Assembly: GCF_014845095.1 (NCBI RefSeq)
Contig: NZ_NKUG01000037.1
Coordinates: forward strand, 1 to 34,336
Direction of reading: 5' to 3'
Length of the DNA stretch: 34,336 nucleotides
Source: Methylobacterium bullatum
Lineage (GTDB): Bacteria; Pseudomonadota; Alphaproteobacteria; Rhizobiales; Beijerinckiaceae
The translations under genes and the position numbers were made by a program. The notes beneath the pieces were generated by a model. The model was not told the DNA's origin. It ran no database searches and saw only the letters and a list, made by a program, of their open reading frames with translations. Positions 18,012-25,421 of the stretch are shown one piece after another. Within the stretch, counting starts at the first letter, position 1, and each line of letters begins with the position of its first letter.

Positions 18012-18236
18012 ATGATCGCCCTTCGCCTACCCCCGGATATAGAGGAGCGCCTGGAGGCACTCGCCCGCCGTACTGGCCGCAGCGCACACGACCATGCGAG
18101 CGATGCGATCTTGGATCATCTCGAGAACCTCGAGGATCTCGAATTGGCCGAGCGACGCCTCGAAGAGCATCGTCGTGGCGAGAGCGAAACGATCCCGCTG
18201 TACGACCTGATGACGCGTTATGGCGTGGACCATTGA
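18012..18236 (+). CDS. RelB-family antitoxin (ribbon-helix-helix)
   Basis: A 74-residue protein. Residues 1-40 ([20 protein letters not shown]) have the beta-strand then two-helix pattern of ribbon-helix-helix DNA-binding antitoxins. The C-terminal part is a charged helix ([17 protein letters not shown]), followed by [14 protein letters not shown], typical of the toxin-neutralising tail of RelB/StbD-type antitoxins. GGAG lies 6 bases before this ATG. An in-frame ATG at 17976 would add 12 residues. It overlaps the toxin gene by 17 bases. By family analogy it binds and represses its own promoter together with the toxin. Confidence 0.87.
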   Translation: MIALRLPPDIEERLEALARRTGRSAHDHASDAILDHLENLEDLELAERRLEEHRRGESETIPLYDLMTRYGVDH

Positions 18237-18489
18237 TTTCACGCGGACTGCAGAAAAGGATCTCGCCAAGCTCGATGATAGTGCAGCCAAGCGTATTCTG
18301 ACCTTCCTGCGCCACAGAGTCTCGTCTCTGGACGACCCTCGAATGATCGGCGAAGCCCTGAAGGGCTCAAAACTCGGCGAATTCTGGAAGTATCGGGTCG
18401 GCGATTATCGCGTGATCGCGTCGATCGAAGACAGTGCCGTCCGCATCCTCGTGGTCAGGATTGGCAATCGTCGCGAGGTCTATCGGTAG
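18220..18489 (+). CDS. RelE/ParE-superfamily toxin
   Basis: An 89-residue toxin with the full RelE pattern: [17 protein letters not shown] at the start, [23 protein letters not shown] (about 49-71) and a basic end, [10 protein letters not shown]. Arg/Lys and the terminal Tyr correspond to residues used by RelE-type mRNA interferases, so ribosome-dependent mRNA cleavage is the likely activity. It overlaps the antitoxin gene by 17 bases. The pair sits between acnA and ccmA, which is an accessory module between housekeeping loci. The module looks intact. Confidence 0.9.
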   Translation: MAWTIDFTRTAEKDLAKLDDSAAKRILTFLRHRVSSLDDPRMIGEALKGSKLGEFWKYRVGDYRVIASIEDSAVRILVVRIGNRREVYR

Positions 18490-18552
18490 GGGCATGGTGA
18501 AAAGACCCAACTCGTCTCACGACGGGGGCCTGAACCAAGGCCCTGCCGACGG

Positions 18553-19221
18553 ATGGACTTATCCGTGCGGCTGACCGCCACGAACCTCGCCGCCCGCCGC
18601 TCCGGCCGCCGCATCTTCTCGGGACTGTCCTTCGCGCTCGGTCCCGGCGAGGCCTTGATGGTGACGGGGCGCAACGGCGCGGGAAAATCCACCCTGCTCA
18701 GCCTGCTCGCCGGACGGTTGAAGCCGGATGCCGGCACCATCGCGGTCGCCGATGTGGGCGAGGCGACGCTGGCCGAAAGCCTTCACGTGGTCGGCCATCG
18801 CGACGGGTTGAAGAGCCCGCTGACGGCGGAGGAGAACCTCACCTTCGCCCGCGACCTCCTCGGCGCGCCCACCGCGAGCCCGGCCGAAGCGCTGAACGAA
18901 CTCGGCCTCGGCCATGCCCTGCGGCTGCCGGTGGCCTACCTCTCCGCCGGCCAGCGCCGCCGCGTCGCCCTCGCCCGGCTTCTCGTCTGCCGGCGTCCGC
19001 TCTGGCTGCTCGACGAGCCGACCGCGGCCCTCGACACCGCCTCTCAGGCCGTGCTCGCCGGATTGATGGCGCGCCACCGGGCCGAGGGCGGCCTCATCGT
19101 GGCGGCCACCCACCAGTCCCTCGGCCTGGAGGATGCCCGCGAATTGCGCATCGACGAGGCGTTGAAACCGGCATCCGCCTCGGCCGGCGCGAATGCGGCC
19201 GATTCGGAGGTGTGGTGGTGA
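18553..19221 (+). CDS. ccmA: Heme exporter ATP-binding protein CcmA
   Basis: A 222-residue ABC ATPase. The Walker A motif GRNGAGKST is at 39-47 (K45), the signature LSAGQ at 130-134 and Walker B WLLDEP with D154-E155. The short length and the adjacent ccmB identify CcmA, the ATPase of the CcmABCD complex that releases holo-CcmE during cytochrome c maturation. The C-terminal about 20 residues are Ala-rich. Its TGA overlaps the ccmB GTG. The Shine-Dalgarno is weak. Confidence 0.95.
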   Translation: MDLSVRLTATNLAARRSGRRIFSGLSFALGPGEALMVTGRNGAGKSTLLSLLAGRLKPDAGTIAVADVGEATLAESLHVVGHRDGLKSPLTAEENLTFARDLLGAPTASPAEALNELGLGHALRLPVAYLSAGQRRRVALARLLVCRRPLWLLDEPTAALDTASQAVLAGLMARHRAEGGLIVAATHQSLGLEDARELRIDEALKPASASAGANAADSEVWW

Positions 19222-19886
19222 TCGGCGTGATGCGCGCCCTCATCGCCCGCGACCTGCAACTCGCGGCCCGTGTCGGCGGCTCTGGCGCCCTGTCGCTGGT
19301 GTTCTTCCTGATGATCGTCGCCCTGGTGCCATTCGCGCTCGGACCCGACCTCAACCTGCTCTCGCGGATCGGTCCGGCCATCCTCTGGCTCGCGGCGGTG
19401 CTCGCCACCCTGATCGGCCTCGACCGCCTGTTCCAGGCCGACGAGGAGGACGGCTCCCTCGACCTGATGACCGGTGCTCCCGCGCCTATGGAGATGGTGG
19501 TGCTCGCCAAGGTGATCGCCCATTGGCTCACCACCGGCCTGCCGCTGGCACTGGCCTCGCCGCTCTTCGGGCTGCTCGTCGCCCTCGACGGCACCGCCAT
19601 GGGCGCCACCGCCCTCACCCTGCTGGTGGGCACGCCGGCCCTGACCTTCATCGGCGCGGTCGGTGCGGCGCTCACCGCATCGATCCGCCGGGGCGGCCTG
19701 ATCCTCGCCGTCCTGGTGTTGCCGCTGATGATCCCGACGCTGATCTTCGGCGTCTCGGCGACCGAGGCGGCCTCCGGCGGCACGGTGCCCTTCACGACGC
19801 CCCTGCTGATCCTGTCGGCCCTCAGCCTGATCGCGGCGGTGATCGGCACCTTCGCGGCGGCCGCGGCCCTGCGCTGGTCGGACTGA
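19218..19886 (+). CDS. ccmB: Heme exporter membrane protein CcmB
   Basis: A 222-residue membrane protein with about six predicted helices and the CcmB hallmarks ARDLQLAAR near the start and GLDRLFQADEEDGSLDLM at about 68-85. It pairs with CcmA in the inner membrane. I chose the GTG at 19218, which overlaps the ccmA stop (GTGA) and is 7 bases from GGAGG. GTG codons at 19212/19215 and an ATG at 19230 are alternatives. The stop is directly adjacent to the stop of the antisense SOUL gene, with zero bases between them. Confidence 0.95.
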   Translation: MIGVMRALIARDLQLAARVGGSGALSLVFFLMIVALVPFALGPDLNLLSRIGPAILWLAAVLATLIGLDRLFQADEEDGSLDLMTGAPAPMEMVVLAKVIAHWLTTGLPLALASPLFGLLVALDGTAMGATALTLLVGTPALTFIGAVGAALTASIRRGGLILAVLVLPLMIPTLIFGVSATEAASGGTVPFTTPLLILSALSLIAAVIGTFAAAAALRWSD

Positions 19887-20498
19887 TCAACGCCCCTCGG
19901 CGACGGGGACGACGATCTCGTTGCGCCGCAGGAAAGGGATCGCGAAAGGGGGATCGTAGCTCAGCACGCTCGACGGACCCGTCGTCTCGCGGGCCATCTT
20001 CGCCAGGACCTGCCGGAGAACCGCCTCGCGTTGTTCGCGCGCCCTGGCGTCGAGTGTGCCGGAGAAGCGGAGCGCCGCGTAGGTCGCGGCGGGCAGCCGG
20101 GCGATGCGGACCGCCGGGTCGGTCGGGACCGGCGGTCCGGCCTTCGCGATGGCGGCGGGCAGGAAGAAGCGCATGACGCGCAGATCGCCGCCCTGCTCCA
20201 CCGGCACGGTCATGGCAATGAGGGTGCCCTGTTCCACCGGCACCGTCATCGCGATGCGGTCGCCTCCATCATTGGCCCCGGTGATGTACCGGAACAGCCG
20301 CCGAAACGCTTCCGTATCGCCCGGCCCCGCCATGTCGGTCTCGACCGCGACACGCGGTTCGTAGCGGCGGATTTCGACGTTGCGGGGCAGTTGCTCGACC
20401 ACCTCGTAGCGCGGCTGCTCGTAGGTGGCACGGATGCCGACCACGGACAGGACCGATTCCGCGAAGGTCAGGGCGTAGTAGAGGGCTTTGTCGAGCAT
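19887..20498 (-). CDS. SOUL-family heme-binding protein
   Basis: A 203-residue SOUL/HBP domain protein; the family binds heme or tetrapyrroles. The N-terminus has a short hydrophobic stretch (YYALTFAESVLSVVGI) that could be a membrane anchor or uncleaved signal. Domain hallmarks are YEVVEQLPRNVEIRRYEPRVAVET (about 31-54), the RLFRYITGAN segment and the IAMTVPVEQG motif, here in two tandem copies (about 83-102). It sits antisense between ccmB and ccmC, so a heme-related role fits the neighbourhood, but no such function is shown. It starts 9 bases before an AraC-type remnant on the same strand. Confidence 0.9.
   Translation of the reverse strand: MLDKALYYALTFAESVLSVVGIRATYEQPRYEVVEQLPRNVEIRRYEPRVAVETDMAGPGDTEAFRRLFRYITGANDGGDRIAMTVPVEQGTLIAMTVPVEQGGDLRVMRFFLPAAIAKAGPPVPTDPAVRIARLPAATYAALRFSGTLDARAREQREAVLRQVLAKMARETTGPSSVLSYDPPFAIPFLRRNEIVVPVAEGR
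20191..20262. repeat. 36-bp tandem duplication inside the SOUL gene
   Basis: Units 20191-20226 and 20227-20262 each read CCCTG-y-TCCACCGGCAC-s-GTCAT.. and differ at about eight positions. They are in frame and duplicate the IAMTVPVEQG core of the SOUL domain. The divergence shows the duplication is not recent. Confidence 0.85.
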
Positions 20499-20507
20499 GG
20501 CGCGGCG

Positions 20508-20645
20508 TCAACGCCCCATCGGCGGCCCTGTTTCCAGGCTCGCCGCCAGTCGCCGCCATTCCGTCGGCGGCGGGCCGGTCCAGCCACGGAACGCGCGGGT
20601 GAAATGGGCGGCATCGGAATAGCCGAGATCGAGGCCGGCCGGACG
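20508..20645 (-). pseudogene. AraC-family regulator remnant (C-terminal helix-turn-helix end only)
   Basis: About 44 codons ending in a stop encode GLDLGYSDAAHFTRAF, then R-GWTGPPPTEWRRL, the second helix-turn-helix and tail of an AraC/XylS activator. Upstream the homology stops (LYRP and an unrelated basic stretch), and the ccmC start at 20748 on the other strand leaves no room for the missing 200 or more residues. It is therefore a truncated relic. An intact AraC gene may once have stood here between ccmB and ccmC. A short functional peptide is unlikely. Confidence 0.7.
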
Positions 20646-20747
20646 GTAAAGACGTGAGGACGTGCGCGAAGAAATGATCGACGCGGCTGGACTGCGCGTA
20701 ACGCCCGCATTGATGCTGCACCGCACCTTGGGCTAGGTCCACGGACC

Positions 20748-21524
20748 ATGTGGACACGTCTTGCCCATCCCGGTCACTTCCTGCGCTGGACCGGCCCCGT
20801 GATGCCCTGGCTCGCGGGGCTGTCGGCCGTGCTGCTCGCAATCGGCCTGTATCTCACCTGGTTCGTGGTCCCGCCCGACTACCAGCAGGGCGAGACCGTG
20901 CGGATCATGTACATCCACGTGCCGGCGGCCTGGCTCGGCGTGTTCTTCTACGGGTCGATGGCGCTCTCCGCCATCGGCACCCTGGTCTGGCGCCACCCCC
21001 TCGCGGACGTGGCGCAGCGCGCCGCCGCGCCGATCGGGGCGGCCTTCACCCTGATCTGCCTCGTCACCGGCTCGCTCTGGGGCAAGCCGATGTGGGGCAC
21101 CTACTGGGTCTGGGACGCGCGGCTGACCTCGATGCTGATCCTGTTCCTGATCTATTGCGGCATCATCGCCCTGTGGCGCACCATCGAGGATCCGAACCGG
21201 GCGGCGCGCGCCATCGCGATCCTGACCCTGGTGGGGGCCGTGAACCTGCCGATCATCAAGTTCTCGGTGAACTGGTGGTCGACGCTGCATCAGCCGGCCT
21301 CGATCATGCGGATGGGCGGCTCCAGCATCGATCCCTCGATGCTCTACCCCCTGCTCGAGATGATCCTCGCCTTCACCCTGCTGGGGATCACGCTGCATCT
21401 CTACGCCATGCGCACGGAGATCCTGCGCCGCCGGGTCCGGGCGCTCACCATCCGCGAGGCCGAGCGTCTCGATGCCGATCCCCGTCCGGCCCGGCCCCTC
21501 GGCCAGGCGATCCGGGGAGTCTGA
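20748..21524 (+). CDS. ccmC: Heme exporter / heme-handling protein CcmC
   Basis: A 258-residue six-helix membrane protein. The periplasmic tryptophan-rich WWD motif is W116-GTYWVW-D123. The heme-liganding histidines H57 (IHVPAAW) and H181 (LHQPAS) are at the expected positions in the flanking loops. CcmC loads heme onto CcmE. The C-terminal about 35 residues are basic and cytoplasmic. It is followed after 3 bases by ccmD. It is separated from ccmAB by the antisense SOUL gene, so it probably has its own promoter, which I could not identify. Confidence 0.97.
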   Translation: MWTRLAHPGHFLRWTGPVMPWLAGLSAVLLAIGLYLTWFVVPPDYQQGETVRIMYIHVPAAWLGVFFYGSMALSAIGTLVWRHPLADVAQRAAAPIGAAFTLICLVTGSLWGKPMWGTYWVWDARLTSMLILFLIYCGIIALWRTIEDPNRAARAIAILTLVGAVNLPIIKFSVNWWSTLHQPASIMRMGGSSIDPSMLYPLLEMILAFTLLGITLHLYAMRTEILRRRVRALTIREAERLDADPRPARPLGQAIRGV

Positions 21525-21527
21525 CCG

Positions 21528-21683
21528 ATGGCTTCCCTCGGGCCGCATGCCGGCTTCATCCTCGGCGCCTACGCCTTCACCGCCCTCGTCATCGGCGCCC
21601 TGATCTGGCGCTCGCTCAGCGATCACCGGGCGCAGAAACAGGCGCTCGCGGCCCTCCAGGGCGATGCGGGAGAGCGGGCGTGA
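21528..21683 (+). CDS. ccmD: Heme exporter small subunit CcmD
   Basis: A 51-residue single-helix membrane protein: MASLGPHAGFILGAYAFTAL at the start, a transmembrane helix at about 10-27, then a basic cytoplasmic tail (RSLSDHRAQKQ). Length, the HAGFILGAY pattern and position between ccmC and ccmG identify CcmD, which stabilises the CcmABC-CcmE complex. It starts 3 bases after the ccmC stop and its stop overlaps the GTG of ccmG (GTGA). It is easily missed because of its size. Confidence 0.92.
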   Translation: MASLGPHAGFILGAYAFTALVIGALIWRSLSDHRAQKQALAALQGDAGERA

Positions 21684-22282
21684 GCGCCGCATCCTCGTCG
21701 GCACCGGTGCGCCGGTCGCTCCTCGTCATCGCGCCGCTGGTGATCTTCGCGGCGCTGGCCCTGGTGTTCTTCATCCGCCTTCGGTCCGGCGCCGACCCGG
21801 CCGCGATCCCCTCGGCGCTGATCGGGCGGCCGGTGCCGGCCTTCGCCCTGGGACCATTGCCTAACCTAGTCGGCGGCGAAGGCCAGGCCATTCCCGGCCT
21901 GTCCAGCGCCGACCTCAAGGGCCGCGTGACGGTGGTCAATTTCTGGGCGTCGTGGTGCGCCCCGTGCCAGATCGAGCATCCGCAACTGATGCGGCTGGCG
22001 CGCGAGCCGGGCGTGAACCTCGTCGGCATCGACTACAAGGACGCGCCCGAGAATGGCCGGCGTTTCCTGTCGCGTAGCGGCGTTCCGTTCCGGGCGGTGG
22101 GCATGGATTCCACCGGCCGCACCGGCATCGATTTCGGCGTCTACGGCGTGCCGGAGACCTTCATCATCGGGCCCGACGGCGTGATCCGCGACAAGCTCGT
22201 GGGGATCGTCACGGCGGAGAACTATGCCGCTGTGCTGCAGAAGATCCGGGCGGCGGAGACGATGACGGCCGCGAAGCCCTGA
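21680..22282 (+). CDS. ccmG: Thiol:disulfide oxidoreductase CcmG/DsbE
   Basis: A 200-residue membrane-anchored periplasmic thioredoxin. The N-terminal helix is at about 13-31, and the redox site is NFWASW-C93-AP-C96. The glutamate-containing GVYGVPETFII cis-proline segment is typical of CcmG. It supplies reductant to apocytochrome c thiols, completing the ccmCDG operon. The GTG at 21680 overlaps the ccmD stop; the frame is open upstream but overlaps ccmC/ccmD. It converges on yciB after 17 bases. Confidence 0.94.
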   Translation: MSAASSSAPVRRSLLVIAPLVIFAALALVFFIRLRSGADPAAIPSALIGRPVPAFALGPLPNLVGGEGQAIPGLSSADLKGRVTVVNFWASWCAPCQIEHPQLMRLAREPGVNLVGIDYKDAPENGRRFLSRSGVPFRAVGMDSTGRTGIDFGVYGVPETFIIGPDGVIRDKLVGIVTAENYAAVLQKIRAAETMTAAKP

Positions 22283-22299
22283 TTCGCCGACGCGCCTGA

Positions 22300-22923
22300 C
22301 TAGACGTCGGGCTTCGCCTCGGCCTTGCGGTCGTAGCGCATGAGGAGCGGGGTCTGCGACAGGGCGAACAGGATGGTCAGGGGCATGATGCCGACCACCT
22401 TGAAATTGGCCCAGAAGGCGTAGGTCTGCGTCCGCCAGACCACCTCGTTGATGGCGGCGAGCGCCAGGAAGAACAATCCCCAGCGGAAGGTGAGCTTGCG
22501 CCAGCCCTCCTCCGTCAGGTCGAAGACCGAATCGAGCACCACCGACAGCAGGGACTTCCCGAACAGCAGGCCGCCGAGGAGGATGGTGCCGAACAGGGCG
22601 TTCACGATCGTCGGCTTGATCACGAAGAACGTCTTGTCGTGCAGTGCCAGCGCCATGCCGCCGAAGACCAGCACCACGATGCCGGAGACCAGCGGCATGA
22701 TCGGCAGCCGTCGCAGCAACGCGAAGTGGATGGCCAAGGCCACCACCGTCGCCACCACGAACACCCCGATGGCCAGGAAGGTGCTGCTGTCCTCGCTCAG
22801 GCCGAACCGCGTGCCGAACGAGTTCAGCAGGAAGAACAGCACCAGCGGCCCCATTTCCAGGGCGAGCTTCGGCACCGGATCGAGATGGCGGCGCGGCGGC
22901 ACGGATTCGATGGGCAGGGTCAT
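22300..22923 (-). CDS. yciB: YciB / septation protein A family membrane protein
   Basis: A 207-residue inner-membrane protein with about five helices. Family hallmarks are KLALEMGPLVLFFLLNSF (about 19-36), the KPTIVNALFGTILLGGLLFGKSLL segment (about 102-125), W-x-KL-x-RWGLFF and the NEVVWRT segment. YciB/IspZ is linked to envelope integrity and septation, and its molecular role is unsettled. It lies 135 bases downstream of ftsY on the same strand, a linkage consistent with co-transcription. The intervening 135 bases hold no gene. Confidence 0.92.
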   Translation of the reverse strand: MTLPIESVPPRRHLDPVPKLALEMGPLVLFFLLNSFGTRFGLSEDSSTFLAIGVFVVATVVALAIHFALLRRLPIMPLVSGIVVLVFGGMALALHDKTFFVIKPTIVNALFGTILLGGLLFGKSLLSVVLDSVFDLTEEGWRKLTFRWGLFFLALAAINEVVWRTQTYAFWANFKVVGIMPLTILFALSQTPLLMRYDRKAEAKPDV

Positions 22924-23058
22924 ATCGTGAGCGGCTCGTGGTTCGGCACGCCCGGACGCAGAGCGGCGCCGGGCGGGACGCCGGATGTAGGACAGTCGCC
23001 CCGGCTTTCCTAGCGCGAGCCCTTTTCGCGCAGGTCGCCGGAGCGCCCGTCCATGAAT

Positions 23059-24474
23059 CTAGTCCTTGTCCAACCCCGCGATGGCCCGTGCGAAATCCCG
23101 CGCGGCGAAGGGTTCGAGATCCTCGACGCCTTCTCCGACGCCGATGAAATGCACCGGCAGGCCGAACTTCGCGGCCAGCGCCACGAGGATGCCGCCCCGC
23201 GCGGTGCCGTCGAGCTTGGTCATGACGAGGCCGGTGACGTTGGCCGCCTTCGAGAACAGCTCGACCTGGCTCAGCGCGTTCTGGCCCACGGTGGCGTCGA
23301 GGACGAGGAGGACGGCATGGGGCGCCTCGGCGTCGATCTTGCGGATGACGCGCAGGATCTTCTCCAGCTCCGCCATCAGCCCGGTCTTGTTCTGGAGCCG
23401 GCCGGCCGTATCGATCAGGAGCACGTCGGTGCCCTCGGTTCTGGCCCGCTGGAAGGCCTCGAAGGCGAGGCCGGCGGCATCCGCTCCTTGCGCGCCCGCC
23501 ACCACCGGAACCCCGGTGCGCGTGCCCCAGACCTTGAGCTGCTCGATGGCCGCGGCGCGGAACGTGTCGCCCGCCGCGAGCATCAGGCTGTGCCCCTCCC
23601 CCTTCAGCTTCAGGGCGAGCTTGCCGATGGTGGTGGTCTTGCCCGCCCCGTTGACGCCGATCATCAGGATCACGAACGGCTTCTTCGTCGTGTCGATGCT
23701 GAGGGGAATGGCGACGGGTGTCAGCGCCCGCTCCACCTCGGCCGCCAGGATGGCCCGGACGTCGTCGGGGGAGATGCCCTTCTCGTAGCGGCCCTTGCCC
23801 ACGGCCTCCGAGATCCGCATGGCGGTGTCGATGCCGAAATCGGCCTGGATCAGGGCGTCCTCCAGCTCCTCCAGCGTGTCCGCGTCGAGCTTGCGCTTGG
23901 TGAAGAGGCCGGTCACCCGCTCGGACAAAGCCGACGAGGTGCGCTTCATGCCCCCGGTGAGGCGGCTCCACCAGCCGCGCTTCTCGGAGGCCGGTTCGGC
24001 TTCGGAGACCGGCTCGGGCGTGGGGGCGGGCTTTGGTGCGAAGGCGACCGTCGTGGTGTCGGCCTTCTCCGCTCCGCGCGCGGGATCGTCTCCCGCGGTG
24101 CCTGCCGGCGGGCGCTCGTCGGCGCCCGCGATGGGCTGCAGGTCCGCCCCCTCGATCTCGTCGGCGATCGTGTTCTTGTCCGGGTCGGCGGGCGCGGGCT
24201 CGCTGGGGGGCAGCGGGATCGCCGAGATGTCGTCCGCACCCGTGGCGAAGTCGGGCTGGCCTTCCGATGCCGAGGCGGGGGACGCGATGGGAGGCGATGC
24301 CGGCTCGATCGGCGTTTCGGGTTTCGGCTCGGGTTTCGGCTCGGGCTTGGGCTCGGACTTGGACTCGGATTTGGGATCGGGCGGCTGGACCGGCACCGGC
24401 TCGGGCGGCCAGGCCTCCTCCTTCTTCCCGAACATCCGCCGCAGCAACCAGCCCGGCCTCTTGTCTTCGCTCAT
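23059..24474 (-). CDS. ftsY: Signal recognition particle receptor FtsY
   Basis: A 471-residue SRP receptor GTPase. Residues about 20-165 form an acidic, Pro-rich A domain with EPKP repeats (41-52). The N domain spans about 175-260. The G domain shows P-loop G273-VNGAGK279, DTFRAAA (303-309), DTAGR (355-359) and TKLDG (419-423). It docks ribosome-nascent-chain complexes to SecYEG. The ATG at 24474 has GGAG 9 bases upstream; a GTG two codons earlier is the alternative. It is divergent from the pseudouridine synthase, with 41 bases between the two starts. Confidence 0.97.
   Translation of the reverse strand: MSEDKRPGWLLRRMFGKKEEAWPPEPVPVQPPDPKSESKSEPKPEPKPEPKPETPIEPASPPIASPASASEGQPDFATGADDISAIPLPPSEPAPADPDKNTIADEIEGADLQPIAGADERPPAGTAGDDPARGAEKADTTTVAFAPKPAPTPEPVSEAEPASEKRGWWSRLTGGMKRTSSALSERVTGLFTKRKLDADTLEELEDALIQADFGIDTAMRISEAVGKGRYEKGISPDDVRAILAAEVERALTPVAIPLSIDTTKKPFVILMIGVNGAGKTTTIGKLALKLKGEGHSLMLAAGDTFRAAAIEQLKVWGTRTGVPVVAGAQGADAAGLAFEAFQRARTEGTDVLLIDTAGRLQNKTGLMAELEKILRVIRKIDAEAPHAVLLVLDATVGQNALSQVELFSKAANVTGLVMTKLDGTARGGILVALAAKFGLPVHFIGVGEGVEDLEPFAARDFARAIAGLDKD
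24318..24372. repeat. Imperfect 12-base tandem repeats in the ftsY A domain
   Basis: Units like TCGGGTTTCGGC (variants TTGGGC, TTGGAC) repeat about four to five times and encode E/S-P/K alternations (SESKSEPKPEPKPEPKPE). Copy number is likely to vary between strains. The domain is disordered, so length changes should be tolerated. Confidence 0.7.
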
Positions 24475-24515
24475 TCCCACTTGCTCCCTCGACCCCGCAT
24501 GAGTAGCGCAGGGCG

Positions 24516-25241
24516 ATGCCGTCAGCCGATGCCCCAGTGGAACACCGCATAACAGACATAGGCGCGCGCCTCCTCTACCGCGATGCCCTTGTCCTCGTCA
24601 TCGACAAGCCGGCTGGCTTGCCCGTCCATCCCGGCCCCAAGGGCGGGGAGACCCTGACCGATCATCTCGATGCCCTGCGCTTCGGCCTGCCGCGTCGTCC
24701 GGAGGCCGCTCATCGGCTCGACCGCGACACGTCCGGCTGCCTGGCTCTCGGCCGTCACGCCAAGGCTCTCGCTCGCCTCAACAAGCTGTTCGCCGCGAGC
24801 GGCACGGTGGGGAAGACCTACTGGGCCATCGTGGAGGGCGATCCCTCGGAAGACGAGGGCCGCATCGACCTGCCCCTCGCCCGCCGCTCGGACGACCCGC
24901 GCTCGTGGTGGATGAAGACGGACCCCGCCGGTGACCCGTCGCTGACCACATGGCGCGTTCTCGGCCGCTCGCCGGACCGGAGCCTCGCCTGGCTCGCCCT
25001 CAGCCCGGTCACCGGCCGCACGCATCAGCTGCGCGTCCATTGCGCCGCCATGGGCTGGCCCATCCTCGGGGACACGATCTACGGCACCGCCCCTCGCTCG
25101 GGCGGGCCGGGGCTCCAGCTCCACGCCCGCGCGCTGACCCTGCCGCTCTACCCCAAGAAGCCGCCGATCGTGGTCGAGGCGCCTGCGCCGGGGCATATGC
25201 GGGAGCGGATGGAGATGTGTGGGTACGAGGCCGACGAGTAA
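24516..25241 (+). CDS. RluA-family RNA pseudouridine synthase
   Basis: A 241-residue pseudouridine synthase of the RluA family. The catalytic motif HRLD69RDTSG is intact, with LLYRDALVLVIDKPAGLPVHPG at about 19-40 and GRTHQLRVHCAAMGWPILGD at 176-195. No N-terminal S4 domain is present, so it is a short RluA/RluE-like form. The modified RNA (tRNA or rRNA site) cannot be read from sequence. It is divergent from ftsY and convergent with mtaB, with a palindromic repeat starting 7 bases after its stop. Confidence 0.92.
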   Translation: MPSADAPVEHRITDIGARLLYRDALVLVIDKPAGLPVHPGPKGGETLTDHLDALRFGLPRRPEAAHRLDRDTSGCLALGRHAKALARLNKLFAASGTVGKTYWAIVEGDPSEDEGRIDLPLARRSDDPRSWWMKTDPAGDPSLTTWRVLGRSPDRSLAWLALSPVTGRTHQLRVHCAAMGWPILGDTIYGTAPRSGGPGLQLHARALTLPLYPKKPPIVVEAPAPGHMRERMEMCGYEADE

Positions 25242-25248
25242 GGCGCGA

Positions 25249-25367
25249 GTCCCTCCTCCCCCTTGTGGGGAGGAGTTGGAGGTGGGGGTGGTTGGGTGAC
25301 CCTCAGCTTGCGGAGGCAAGCGGAACCACCCCCACTCCTAACCTCTCCCCACAAGGGGGAGAGGGAC
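25249..25367. repeat. Intergenic palindromic repeat, family 1 copy A
   Basis: An imperfect palindrome of about 119 bases between convergent genes. The left arm (GTCCCTCCTCCC.. to GGGGGTGGTT) pairs with the right arm (AACCACCCCC.. to GAGGGAC). Each arm contains its own short hairpin (CTCCCC-CTTG-TGGGGAG and CTCCCC-ACAA-GGGGGAG), so a cruciform with two terminal hairpins can form. An asymmetric tail to about 25405 (GCGCTCTGCC.., GTGAAGCC-GGTAG) is shared with copy B. It may act as a bidirectional terminator here. Confidence 0.9.
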
Positions 25368-25421
25368 GCGCTCTGCCGACAAGTTCGGATGTGTGAAGCC
25401 GGTAGAGCCGTTGCGCTCGGA

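Noticed and set aside
20269..20841. 190-codon minus-strand frame covering the AraC fragment and ccmC start
   Set aside because: It is in a different frame from the AraC homology and has no recognisable domain; only the short 20508-20645 remnant shows similarity.
23053..24552. 499-codon plus-strand frame opposite ftsY
   Set aside because: Low-complexity G/R/L composition without motifs; ftsY on the minus strand has every GTPase motif.
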